A stretch of 6,851 bases of DNA from Casimicrobiaceae bacterium (GTDB lineage Bacteria > Pseudomonadota > Gammaproteobacteria > Burkholderiales > Casimicrobiaceae). The translations under genes and the position numbers were made by a program. Positions 1 to 6,103 of the stretch are shown piece by piece. The notes under the pieces are model-generated. The model was not told the DNA's origin, did not search any database, and was given only the letters and a program-made list of their open reading frames with translations. Where the stretch lies: assembly GCA_955652025.1 (NCBI GenBank), contig CATPAO010000282.1:1-6851 (forward strand). Direction: 5' to 3'. Within the stretch, counting starts at the first letter, position 1, and each line of letters starts with the position of its first letter.

Positions 1-68
1 AGCTGTCGTCGAGCGGCCCAGGCGATCAGGTCCGGCTTCCTCGGATAGTGTTAGGCGGCGTAACCGGC

Positions 69-776
69 TCACGCGTGTGGTGTGGCGCTTTTCGCCTGCC
101 AGCCGGCAATAAGCTCAGTCATGCCTCTTGGCTTCTGTATTTTGGGAGAATTCTTCAGTTCAGCCATTTGGTCACAGTATGGAACCAGCACTTTTTTCCA
201 TTCATCTGCCATCGGCGATCCCCAGTCGCGGAACCACTCGGCGATCATCGACACAGTGGAGGTTGGGACCGCTCCGGCGAGGCCAAGCCTAAGAATCGCG
301 GCATTGTGCTGCTCCAAATAGTGGTCGCCCACGGCATCAACTGCGAACGCCAATTCATAACCATCAGCCATAGCGTCGATCGCGGGAAAAGCCAGGCACA
401 CCGACGTTGCGATCGCCCCCACGACCAGCCTCTTGCGGCCCGTGGCCTTCACCGCGGCCACGAACTTGGGGTCGTCCCACGCATTCATTGAAGTCCGGTC
501 TATGTCTTTCACGCCCGGAACTGCAGCGCGTAGCGAAGCGATTGTCGGTCCGTTGGAGCCCATTTCGACACCCACTGTGCTCAAGATCACCGGAATCTTG
601 AAGGCAACCGCCATTTTCGCGAGAGTGCATACGTTCAATTCGATGACCCTGCGATCTTGCTGCCACACGGTATCGAGTATGCGTTCTTGGTAGTCGCTAA
701 GGACGAGGGCGCAATCGGCCGCTTTCCACTCGCCCCGGCGTTGTTGATTGCCGGTCAACTGTACTGTGTTGGACAT
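69..776 (-). CDS. YcaC-like isochorismatase-superfamily cysteine hydrolase
   Basis: The 235-residue product is a cytoplasmic alpha/beta hydrolase of the isochorismatase-like fold. The nucleophile is Cys127 in an ATSVC motif that follows a hydrophobic strand. The acidic residue is Asp28 in LVLSDYQ and the basic residue is Arg94 just before MNAWDD. This D/R/C set and the NAWD, FPAIDA and late RDW motifs match the E. coli YcaC subgroup rather than true isochorismatases, so the substrate is unknown. About 40 residues follow the conserved core, making it slightly longer than YcaC (about 208). The ATG at 776 is preceded by a GAGG seven bases upstream, which supports this start. It diverges from a LysR remnant, the usual arrangement for a hydrolase controlled by its neighbour, but that regulator is broken. 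Bases 1-68 downstream show no gene or clear terminator. The family is certain; the reaction is not. Confidence 0.9.
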   Translation of the reverse strand: MSNTVQLTGNQQRRGEWKAADCALVLSDYQERILDTVWQQDRRVIELNVCTLAKMAVAFKIPVILSTVGVEMGSNGPTIASLRAAVPGVKDIDRTSMNAWDDPKFVAAVKATGRKRLVVGAIATSVCLAFPAIDAMADGYELAFAVDAVGDHYLEQHNAAILRLGLAGAVPTSTVSMIAEWFRDWGSPMADEWKKVLVPYCDQMAELKNSPKIQKPRGMTELIAGWQAKSATPHA

Positions 777-883
777 TTCCTTGCCTCATTTCTGGAGTTG
801 GGGGAAGTGGCAATACGATGTCGCCACGTTTCCGATCGTGGTAGCCTATATTTTTCGATACAAACGATCGTTTGCGCCGATAT
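777..883. promoter_or_regulatory. Divergent promoter/operator region, hydrolase and LysR remnant
   Basis: This 107-base gap separates the two divergent start codons and must hold both promoters. It contains an AT-rich block (about 847-855), an inverted repeat CCACG/CGTGG with 8 bases between the arms (824-828 and 837-841), and a perfect palindrome at 861-874. I could not assign a convincing -35/-10 pair to either gene. LysR regulators normally bind such gaps, so an operator role is a reasonable inference. Confidence 0.55.
861..874. promoter_or_regulatory. 14-bp perfect palindrome, probable LysR operator
   Basis: The sequence CAAACGATCGTTTG equals its own reverse complement. It ends 9 bases before the ATG of the LysR remnant. 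Overlapping it, ATC at 867-869 and GAT at 879-881 form an ATC-N9-GAT dyad that also fits the T-N11-A pattern of LysR-family sites. The position suits autorepression or divergent control. No binding evidence exists; short dyads of this type also occur by chance, but 14 perfect bases is unusual. Confidence 0.45.
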
Positions 884-1317
884 ATGCTCGACGGCGTTTC
901 CCTCGACCACCTTCGCATGTTCATCGCGGCAGCCGATGAAGGAAGCTTTTCGGCGGGCGGACGCCAATTGCGAAGAGCGCAATCCGTCATCAGCCAAACG
1001 CTTGCCAATCGGGAGGCCCAGCTTGGCGTCAAGTTGTTCGATCGCTCCAGCCGCTCTCCGGTATTGACCCGTCAGGGCTTGGCGCTTCTTGGAGAAGTGC
1101 GCACCGCCGTAAGCCGGATGGATGCTTTCAAGGCCCGCGCGAAGGGCCTGTCAGATGGCCTCGAGCCCGAGCAAAGCGTCGTGGTGGATGTGATGTTCCC
1201 GCTCGAACAGCTCACCAGCGCCGTCGCGGCCTTTCAGGCAGCCTTGCGCGATCGGCAAGTCAAAAGGGTACGGGCCGTGGCTTAGTCGATGGTCACCGTG
1301 CAGTAGCAGTTAGCCGT
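884..1317 (+). pseudogene. LysR-family transcriptional regulator, truncated and frameshifted
   Basis: From ATG 884 the frame encodes 133 residues before TAG at 1283-1285; LysR proteins are normally about 300. Residues 7-65 form the winged helix-turn-helix (DHLRMFIAAADEGSFSAGG, then the recognition helix around RAQSVISQTLANREAQLG and the LFDRS wing). Residues 66-90 fit the dimerising linker helix, and VDVMFPL begins the effector domain. After FQAALRD the match fades. From 1282 the next frame reads LVDGHRAVAVS, close to a segment that follows GAVA in related effector domains, so a small deletion or frameshift seems to have occurred near 1280. No LysR sequence is seen beyond about 1317. The helix contains NRE where relatives usually have NLE. 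A TTG at 872 is in frame but lies inside the palindrome, so ATG 884 is preferred. The DNA-binding half could still be made. Confidence 0.8.
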
Positions 1318-1365
1318 AAGCGAGCGCACGGAGTAACATTTGCGTGAATACTCAAGAGGTGGCAC

Positions 1366-1587
1366 ATGAGGAAATCGTCTGTCGTTCACTCCGATCCTGA
1401 TGTCATGGGTGGCACCCCAGTGTTCGTCGGTACGCGCGTCCCGGTTCAAGCGTTGATTGATTACATTGAGGGTGGGCATTCGCTGGAAGGATTCCTTAAT
1501 GACTTCCCCACCGTGAGTCGGGAGCTCGCCTTAGGTGTCTTGGAACAAGCAAAAGCTCACCTCCTCGCCGATGCGCGTGCTTCTTGA
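1366..1587 (+). CDS. DUF433 family antitoxin
   Basis: The 73-residue product is a typical full-length DUF433 (COG2442) protein, a small helix-turn-helix domain predicted to act as the antitoxin and autorepressor of a type II toxin-antitoxin pair. Family hallmarks are visible: DPDVMGGTPVFVGTRVPV (residues 10-27), DYIEGGHSLEGFLNDFPTVS (32-51), and a C-terminal helix EQAKAHLLA. The ATG at 1366 is preceded by GAGGT at 1356-1360, five bases upstream, a good ribosome-binding site. The stop codon lies 17 bases inside the next gene, a DUF5615 PIN-like protein that is the standard partner of DUF433, implying translational coupling. The 80 bases upstream, after the LysR remnant, should contain the promoter, though I see no clear -35/-10 pair. 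In this family the antitoxin is expected to bind and neutralise the toxin and to repress its own promoter. Confidence 0.88.
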   Translation: MRKSSVVHSDPDVMGGTPVFVGTRVPVQALIDYIEGGHSLEGFLNDFPTVSRELALGVLEQAKAHLLADARAS

Positions 1588-1891
1588 TGAGTGCGTTCCC
1601 CGAGGCCAACGCGCGGAGCTTCCAGGTCATGACGTCAAGACCGTTGCTGAGGCCGGTTGGGCGGGCGCCAAGAACGGCACGCTGCTACAACTCGCGGCCA
1701 CGCAGTTCGACGTTGTGCTCACTGTCGATCGCAACCTCGAGTATCAGCAGAGCTTCTTGGGCCTTACGATCGCTGTAATCGTTGTTGATGTTCCGAGCAA
1801 CGATATCGCCGTCCTTCGGCCGCTGATGCCTGCCGTGCTCAAAGCGCTGCCCAACTCGAAGCCGAGACCTGTCACGCATGTTCACGGCTGA
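1571..1891 (+). CDS. DUF5615 family PIN-like toxin
   Basis: The 106-residue product matches DUF5615 (COG4634), predicted PIN-like nucleases paired with DUF433 antitoxins. Key features are the N-terminal MRVLLDECVP with Asp6/Glu7, LPGHDVKTV (17-25), GWAGAKNGTLL (29-39), and the strand FDVVLTVDRNLEYQQ (46-60) with Asp47 and Asp53. A further hydrophobic strand and PSND (76-79) follow, then LRPLMPAVLKALP. The paired acidic residues at the ends of strands are consistent with a metal-binding PIN-type site, so RNA cleavage is the likely activity; this is inferred from the family. ATG 1571 is chosen because it starts directly at the conserved MRVLLDE and overlaps the antitoxin by 17 bases; an in-frame upstream start at 1535 would add 12 unrelated residues. 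The length is normal and the gene looks intact. Confidence 0.87.
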   Translation: MRVLLDECVPRGQRAELPGHDVKTVAEAGWAGAKNGTLLQLAATQFDVVLTVDRNLEYQQSFLGLTIAVIVVDVPSNDIAVLRPLMPAVLKALPNSKPRPVTHVHG

Positions 1892-1965
1892 CAACGCTCA
1901 AACTGATGCGGCCGAGCGGTCGCGTTGACGAATCCGTAATTGTCTAAGATGCTCGCTGGAATCTT

Positions 1966-2000
1966 TAAGAATCAACTCGAACGTTCGTGCGAAATTCTTA
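1966..2000. repeat. Compound inverted repeat beside the tRNA scar
   Basis: TAAGAAT (1966-1972) and ATTCTTA (1994-2000) are inverted repeats, and between them lies a perfect 10-base palindrome CGAACGTTCG (1978-1987). The two dyads share almost the same centre (about 1983). A second outer pair, TCTAAGA (1943-1949) and TCTTAGA (1996-2002), reuses the right arm. There is no T-run to suggest a rho-independent terminator. The stretch 1892-2053 otherwise contains no gene. A role in integrase or excisionase binding is possible only by position. Confidence 0.4.
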
Positions 2001-2053
2001 GACGCCTGATCTGCAACCTACGGATGCGAAAAGAAAATCATGCGAAGATCGCA

Positions 2054-2102
2054 CGGATTGTGAATCCGGTTGTCGTGGGTTCGAGTCCCATCAGCCACCC
2101 CA
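2054..2102 (+). other. 3' fragment of tRNA-His (GTG anticodon), candidate attR
   Basis: The fragment reads as the anticodon arm to the 3' end of a bacterial tRNA-His. The loop TTGTGAA carries anticodon GTG at 2060-2062, with a stem of four pairs (GG-A/T-CC core). A variable region follows, then the T arm GTGGG-TTCGAGT-CCCAT (2075-2091 region). Next come the acceptor strand CAGCCAC, discriminator C73 (2099), and an encoded CCA (2100-2102). The C73 and GTG anticodon identify histidine. A complete gene would start near 2026, but bases 2026-2053 offer no GTGGTTG-type acceptor strand or D arm, so the gene is not functional. A conserved block from the anticodon stem to the 3' end is the standard attachment-site duplication left by tyrosine integrases. 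The orientation places the island to the left and core chromosome to the right. Confidence 0.85.
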
Positions 2103-2127
2103 CCCTTTCCCGCCGTCGCAACGTCGC

Positions 2128-2140
2128 GCCTGTTACAGGC
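2128..2140. repeat. 13-bp dyad between tRNA scar and phosphodiesterase gene
   Basis: GCCTGTTACAGGC is perfectly symmetrical around T2134 and could form a 5-bp hairpin with a TTA loop. It lies 26 bases after the tRNA CCA end and 11 bases before ATG 2151. No T-run follows, so a rho-independent terminator for the former tRNA transcript is not well supported; it may be an operator or a structure near the ribosome-binding region of the next gene. Confidence 0.35.
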
Positions 2141-2150
2141 CGCTAGCGCG

Positions 2151-2912
2151 ATGCGTTTCACCGTCGCGACGTACAACATCCACAAGGGCTTTACGCACTT
2201 CGCCCGGCGGATGGTGATCCACGAGGTCCGCGAACGCCTGCACGGCCTGTCGGCCGACATTTTGTTCTTGCAGGAAGTGATCGGCACGCACGACCGGCAT
2301 GCGTTCCGCTACAACGAATGGCCGGGCAAGCCGCAACATGAATTCATCGCCGACGCGATGTGGCGCGAAGTGGCCTACGGCAAGAACGCCGTCTATCGGC
2401 ACGGCCATCACGGCAACGCGGTGCTGTCGCGGTATCCGATCGTCGGCCAGGAGAACCAGGATATTTCCGCGCACGTGTTCGAAAGCCGCGGCCTGCTCCA
2501 CTGCGAGATCAAGCTCGGGCCGCGGCAACCGCTCCTGCATTGCGTCAACGTTCACCTGGGATTGTTCGAGCGCGGGCGGCAATGGCAGATCCGCGCACTG
2601 GTCGAGCGGATCAGGGACACGGTGCCGGGAACGGCGCCGCTGATCATCGCCGGCGATTTCAACGACTGGCGGCGCAAGGGCGATCGCACGCTGACCGAGG
2701 AGTTGCGCCTCTCCGAGGTGTTCGAAGAGGTGAAGGGACGGCCGGCGCGCACGTTTCCGTCGGTACTTCCGGTGTTTCGCCTGGACCGCATCTACGCGCG
2801 CGGATTGAACGTGGTCGACGCCCGCGTCCACTATGCGTTTCCAAGCAAGCGGATGTCGGACCACGCGGCGCTCGCCGCGACGTTCGAATTGCCGTTACGC
2901 CGCCCGCGCTAA
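2151..2912 (+). CDS. YbhP-like endonuclease/exonuclease/phosphatase family protein
   Basis: The 253-residue product is a complete EEP (DNase I/exonuclease III-like) metal-dependent phosphodiesterase. The motifs occur in the expected order: TYNIHKG with Asn9, FLQE with metal-binding Glu42, GNAVLSR (88-94), NVHLG with Asn133/His135, AGDFND with Asp169/Asn171, TFPS, LDRIY with Asp212, and the catalytic SDH (Asp237/His238). No signal peptide is seen, so it is cytoplasmic. The substrate is unknown; members act on phosphoesters in nucleic acids, sugars or lipid head groups. ATG 2151 is chosen because the EEP fold starts at once, while the in-frame upstream start near 2070 lies inside the tRNA fragment. 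A clear Shine-Dalgarno is missing. The next gene, ClsB, begins 4 bases after the stop, as in E. coli ybhP-clsB, which suggests a shared role in phospholipid metabolism. Confidence 0.92.
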   Translation: MRFTVATYNIHKGFTHFARRMVIHEVRERLHGLSADILFLQEVIGTHDRHAFRYNEWPGKPQHEFIADAMWREVAYGKNAVYRHGHHGNAVLSRYPIVGQENQDISAHVFESRGLLHCEIKLGPRQPLLHCVNVHLGLFERGRQWQIRALVERIRDTVPGTAPLIIAGDFNDWRRKGDRTLTEELRLSEVFEEVKGRPARTFPSVLPVFRLDRIYARGLNVVDARVHYAFPSKRMSDHAALAATFELPLRRPR

Positions 2913-2916
2913 CACC

Positions 2917-4107
2917 ATGAACCGCTTCATGCCCGGCAACGCGATCGGGCTCTTGCGCAACGGCGCCGAGTACTTCCCCGCGTTGACCGCGGCGATCGAC
3001 GCGGCGGAGCGCGAGGTGTGGCTCGAGACCTACATCTTCGCCGACGACGCCTCGGGTCGCGCGGTGGCGGAGGCGCTCGCCCGTGCGGCGCGGCGCGGCG
3101 TCGCAGTGCGCGTTTTGATCGACGGCTGGGGCGCGAAGCTCTATCTGACGCCGGCGCTCGAAAAGGTGCTGGTCGACGGCGGCGTGCAATTGATGCGCTA
3201 CCGGCCCGAAGTGGCGCCGTGGCAGTTCCGGTCGCATCGGATGCGGCGGTTGCATCGCAAGCTCTGCCACGTCGACGGGCACGTCGCGTTTGTCGGCGGC
3301 ATCAACGTGATCGACGACATGAACACGCCAGGTCACAAGCCGCCGCGCGTCGATTTCGCGGTCAGCGTGCGCGGTCCGCTGCTCGCTTCGATCGTGCAGA
3401 CGATGCAGCGCGTGTGGGCGATCGTCGAGATCGCGCAATTGAAGACCTCCGACGTCCCGTTGTTTCCGCCCGACCTCAGGATCAGGCGCGTCGGCACGCA
3501 GACCGCGAAGTTCGTGATCCGCGATAACGTCCGCTACCGGCGCGACATCGAGCGCGCCTACATGGCGGCGATCCGCACATCGCGTACGGAGATCCTGATC
3601 GCCACCGCCTATTTTTTCCCCGGTGCCGACTTTCGGCGTGCGCTGATCGCGGCCGCGCGGCGCGGGGTCCGGGTCACGTTGCTCTTGCAGGCGCGGGTCG
3701 AGTACCGGCTCCTGCATTACGCGTCACGCGCGCTGTACGGCCAGCTGCTCGCCGCCGGCGTGGCGATCCAGCTGTACAGCCGCTCGTTCCTGCACGCGAA
3801 GGTGGCGGTCGTCGACGACCAATGGGCGACCGTCGGATCGTCCAACATCGATCCCTATTCGTTCCTGATGGCGCGTGAGGCGAACGTGTTCGTCCGCGAT
3901 CCGATGTTCGCGGACCGGCTGCGGCTCGAGCTTCTTGCGATGATCGACGACGGCGCGCGGCCCGTGCCGGCGCAGCGTTGGGCCGAGCGCTCGCGTCTCG
4001 CCAAAGCAGCGAGCTGGATCGCCTATGGCATCGTTCGCGTGGCGATGGGCTTATTGCGCTACGGCGGCGACGAGTGGTGGCGCGGCCGGGGTCCGGAACG
4101 GAAGTGA
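2917..4107 (+). CDS. clsB: Cardiolipin synthase B (phospholipase D family)
   Basis: The 396-residue product carries two HKD (HxKx4D) motifs of the phospholipase D superfamily: His113/Lys115/Asp120 in HRKLCHVDGHVAFVGGIN, and His293/Lys295/Asp300 in LHAKVAVVDDQWATVGSSN. Each half supplies one histidine, forming the phosphohistidine site that transfers a phosphatidyl group between phospholipids to make cardiolipin. The N-terminal part has the typical WLETYIFADDASG (35-47). Length fits ClsB (about 410), and the absence of N-terminal membrane helices separates it from ClsA. A hydrophobic C-terminal stretch (about 367-383) may attach it to the inner membrane. ATG 2917 is 4 bases after the upstream stop; no clear Shine-Dalgarno is visible, so translation probably depends on coupling. 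It follows a YbhP-like gene, the known ybhP-clsB association, and precedes an Atm1-type exporter. Confidence 0.93.
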   Translation: MNRFMPGNAIGLLRNGAEYFPALTAAIDAAEREVWLETYIFADDASGRAVAEALARAARRGVAVRVLIDGWGAKLYLTPALEKVLVDGGVQLMRYRPEVAPWQFRSHRMRRLHRKLCHVDGHVAFVGGINVIDDMNTPGHKPPRVDFAVSVRGPLLASIVQTMQRVWAIVEIAQLKTSDVPLFPPDLRIRRVGTQTAKFVIRDNVRYRRDIERAYMAAIRTSRTEILIATAYFFPGADFRRALIAAARRGVRVTLLLQARVEYRLLHYASRALYGQLLAAGVAIQLYSRSFLHAKVAVVDDQWATVGSSNIDPYSFLMAREANVFVRDPMFADRLRLELLAMIDDGARPVPAQRWAERSRLAKAASWIAYGIVRVAMGLLRYGGDEWWRGRGPERK

Positions 4108-4127
4108 TGGCGGTGCCGCGCTGCTAG
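4107..4127 (+). other. Six-codon mini-ORF overlapping the clsB stop
   Basis: The TGA of clsB overlaps an ATG (TGATG, 4105-4109) that opens a frame reading MAVPRC before TAG at 4125-4127. It ends 11 bases before the ATG of the ABC exporter, which lacks a Shine-Dalgarno. This could relay reinitiating ribosomes to the exporter start. It may equally be chance; nothing shows that the peptide itself matters. Confidence 0.2.
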
Positions 4128-4138
4128 ACTTGAACACG

Positions 4139-6052
4139 ATGCGTCGATCGTCTTCCCTGCCGCTCCCCGTCGAAACCGGCGCCCCGCGCACTCGGCGCGG
4201 CGACTGGCGCGCCATCCTCACGCTGCTCCCCTACCTCTGGGAATACAAGGGCCGCGTGATCGCCGCGCTCACCTGCCTCGTCGTGGCGAAGCTCGCCAAC
4301 GTCGGCGTGCCGGTGCTGATGAAGCAGATCGTCGACAGCCTCGACCCGCGCACCGCCATGCTTGCCGTGCCGCTGGCGCTGCTGGTCGCCTACGGCCTGC
4401 TGCGGCTTTCGACGACGCTGTTCACCGAGCTCCGCGAATTCCTGTTCGCCAAGGTGCTGCAGCGCGCGATGCGGAAAATCGGCTTGCAGGTGTTTCGGCA
4501 TCTGCACGCGCTGTCGATGCGCTTTCATCTCGGCCGCCAGACCGGAGGCCTGACACGCGACGTCGAGCGCGGCCAGCGCGGCATTTCGTCGTTGACGAGC
4601 TTTGCGCTATTTTCGATACTGCCGACGCTGGTCGAGATCGCGCTCGTCTCGGCGATCCTGATCGCCCGCTACGACTGGGCCTTCATGGCGATCACCGGCG
4701 GCGCGTTGGTCCTCTACATCGTCTTCACGATCACGGTCACCGAGTGGCGCACGCATTTCAGGCGCGAGATGAACGAGCTCGATTCCAAGGCAAACACGCG
4801 CGCGATCGACAGCCTGCTCAATTATGAGACTGTCAAGTATTTCGGCAACGAGGACTGGGAGGCGCAGCGCTACGACCAGAGTCTGCAGCGCTGGGAAAAG
4901 GCCGCGGTCAAGAGCCAGACCTCGCTGTCGGTGCTGAACGTCGGGCAAAGCGCCATCATCGCGGTGGCGGTGTCGCTCATCATGTGGCGCGCGACCGCCG
5001 GTGTCGTCGGCGGAGAGATGACGATCGGCGACCTGGTGCTGGTGAACGCGTTCATGATCCAGCTCTACATCCCCCTCAATTTCCTGGGCGTCATCTACCG
5101 CGAGATCAAACAGGCGATGGCGGACATGGAGCGGCTGTTCGGCCTGATCGAGGAGAACGCCGAGATCGTCGACACGCCGGGCGCCAAGCCGCTCTCGCTC
5201 TCCGGCGCCGAAGTCCAGTTCGAGCACGTCGATTTTCTCTACGAGCCGGCGCGGCAGATCCTGTTCGACGTGTCGTTCACGATTCCCGCCGGGCACAACA
5301 TCGCGGTTGTCGGATCGTCGGGTTCGGGCAAGTCCACGCTCGGCCGGCTGCTCTATCGCTTCTACGATGTCGCCGCCGGCGGCATTCGGATCGACGGGCA
5401 GGATCTCCGCGCCGTCACGCAACGCTCGCTCCGCGCCGCGATCGGCATCGTGCCGCAGGACACGGTGCTGTTCAACGACTCGATCGAATACAACATCGCG
5501 TACGGCCGCCCCGGCGCGACGCACGACGACATCGTCGCCGCGGCGCGCTTGGCACAGATTCACGACTTCATCGCTGGCTTGCCGCTGGGTTATCAAACGC
5601 AAGTCGGCGAGCGCGGGCTCAAGCTCTCGGGCGGCGAGAAGCAGCGCGTCGCGATCGCGCGGGCCATCTTGAAGAACCCGTCGATTCTCATTTTCGACGA
5701 AGCGACGTCGGCGCTCGACTCGAAATCGGAGAAGGCGATCCAGGCGGAGCTGAAGCAGATTGCGCGCAACCGCACGACGCTCACGATCGCGCATCGCCTG
5801 TCGACGATCGTGGACGCGGACCTGATCCTGGTCCTCGAGCACGGCCGCATCGTCGAGCGCGGCACGCATGTTGCTCTGTTGGCAACCGACGGCGCGTTCG
5901 CGCGCATGTGGCGGTTGCAGCAGGATGAGGAGCGGCAATCGACGGTGCCGTCGTCCGAAACGCGGGTTGCCGCGTTTACCGTGGACGAACCAGTGGAAAA
6001 AACGACCGCTCCCGCTGCCGAGGCCGCCGCCGCGCTGCGTTCTATAACCTAA
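4139..6052 (+). CDS. Atm1-type ABC exporter (heavy metal/glutathione-conjugate family)
   Basis: The 637-residue product is a half-transporter with an N-terminal membrane domain fused to an ATPase, and acts as a homodimer in the inner membrane. Residues about 39-320 contain six hydrophobic segments. LLNYETVKYFGNE (226-238) is the diagnostic Atm1/HMT1 stretch lining the glutathione-binding cavity. The ATPase has Walker A GSSGSGKST (392-400), Q-loop Gln440 in VPQD, signature LSGGE (496-500), Walker B ILIFDE (516-521) with catalytic Glu521, and switch His552 in IAHRLSTI. All ATPase residues are intact. Family members such as Cupriavidus AtmA and Novosphingobium Atm1 export glutathione-linked metals or related compounds; the substrate here is inferred. 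ATG 4139 fits the family N-terminus; frames reading upstream run into clsB. The last 40 residues are Ala/Glu/Thr-rich and probably disordered. The gap to clsB is 31 bases, so co-transcription is likely. Confidence 0.93.
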   Translation: MRRSSSLPLPVETGAPRTRRGDWRAILTLLPYLWEYKGRVIAALTCLVVAKLANVGVPVLMKQIVDSLDPRTAMLAVPLALLVAYGLLRLSTTLFTELREFLFAKVLQRAMRKIGLQVFRHLHALSMRFHLGRQTGGLTRDVERGQRGISSLTSFALFSILPTLVEIALVSAILIARYDWAFMAITGGALVLYIVFTITVTEWRTHFRREMNELDSKANTRAIDSLLNYETVKYFGNEDWEAQRYDQSLQRWEKAAVKSQTSLSVLNVGQSAIIAVAVSLIMWRATAGVVGGEMTIGDLVLVNAFMIQLYIPLNFLGVIYREIKQAMADMERLFGLIEENAEIVDTPGAKPLSLSGAEVQFEHVDFLYEPARQILFDVSFTIPAGHNIAVVGSSGSGKSTLGRLLYRFYDVAAGGIRIDGQDLRAVTQRSLRAAIGIVPQDTVLFNDSIEYNIAYGRPGATHDDIVAAARLAQIHDFIAGLPLGYQTQVGERGLKLSGGEKQRVAIARAILKNPSILIFDEATSALDSKSEKAIQAELKQIARNRTTLTIAHRLSTIVDADLILVLEHGRIVERGTHVALLATDGAFARMWRLQQDEERQSTVPSSETRVAAFTVDEPVEKTTAPAAEAAAALRSIT

Positions 6053-6073
6053 GCATCTGATTTTTATAAAGGA

Positions 6074-6103
6074 TTGACGGCCGCACCGCAAATGTGCGAT
6101 AAG
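6074..6103 (+). promoter_or_regulatory. Candidate sigma-70 promoter for pbpG
   Basis: TTGACG at 6074-6079 matches the -35 consensus at five of six bases. GATAAG at 6098-6103, 18 bases later, matches four of six -10 bases. Transcription would start near 6110, giving a leader of about 23 bases. An inverted repeat CGCAC/GTGCG (6082-6086 and 6094-6098, loop of 7) lies within the spacer and touches the -10, and CAAATG/CATTTG (6089-6094 and 6112-6117) flanks the -10, so repressor control is possible. The 80-base gap after the exporter has no clear terminator. Confidence 0.5.

Larger units (their letters stand above)
1..2102. mobile_element. Right end of a putative genomic island integrated in tRNA-His
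   Basis: The segment is bounded on the right by a 3' fragment of tRNA-His (about 2054-2102), as expected at the distal end of an element that used the tRNA gene as its attachment site. Its content is accessory: a hydrolase with a decayed LysR regulator and a toxin-antitoxin pair. Base composition is lower in G/C than in the genes after 2150. No integrase, transposase or phage gene is present in the window, and the left end lies outside it. In tRNA-targeting elements the intact tRNA is rebuilt at the opposite end, so it should lie to the left. Chromosomal rearrangement at a tRNA, or an old degraded island, are alternatives. The boundary is well supported; the nature of the element is inferred. 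Confidence 0.45.

Noticed and set aside
872..886. TTG 872 as the start of the LysR gene
   Set aside because: It lies within the palindrome at 861-874 and adds only four residues with no family match; ATG 884 fits the usual LysR N-terminus.
2026..2102. A complete tRNA-His gene
   Set aside because: Bases 2026-2053 cannot form the acceptor 5' strand (GTGGTTG-like) or a D arm, so only the 3' part is present.
1940..2146. A 68-codon plus-strand frame starting with TTG
   Set aside because: It crosses the inverted repeats and the tRNA fragment, has no ribosome-binding site and no recognisable domain.
2070..2150. Upstream start for the YbhP-like gene
   Set aside because: The extra 27 codons run through the tRNA fragment and have no EEP similarity; the fold starts at ATG 2151.
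2659..3717. Minus-strand open frame of 352 codons across the YbhP-like and clsB genes
   Set aside because: Low-complexity Arg/His/Asp product and no motif; the plus strand carries intact motifs of two known families.
6041..6070. Rho-independent terminator after the ABC exporter
   Set aside because: There is a short T-run at 6060-6065 but no GC-rich hairpin directly before it.
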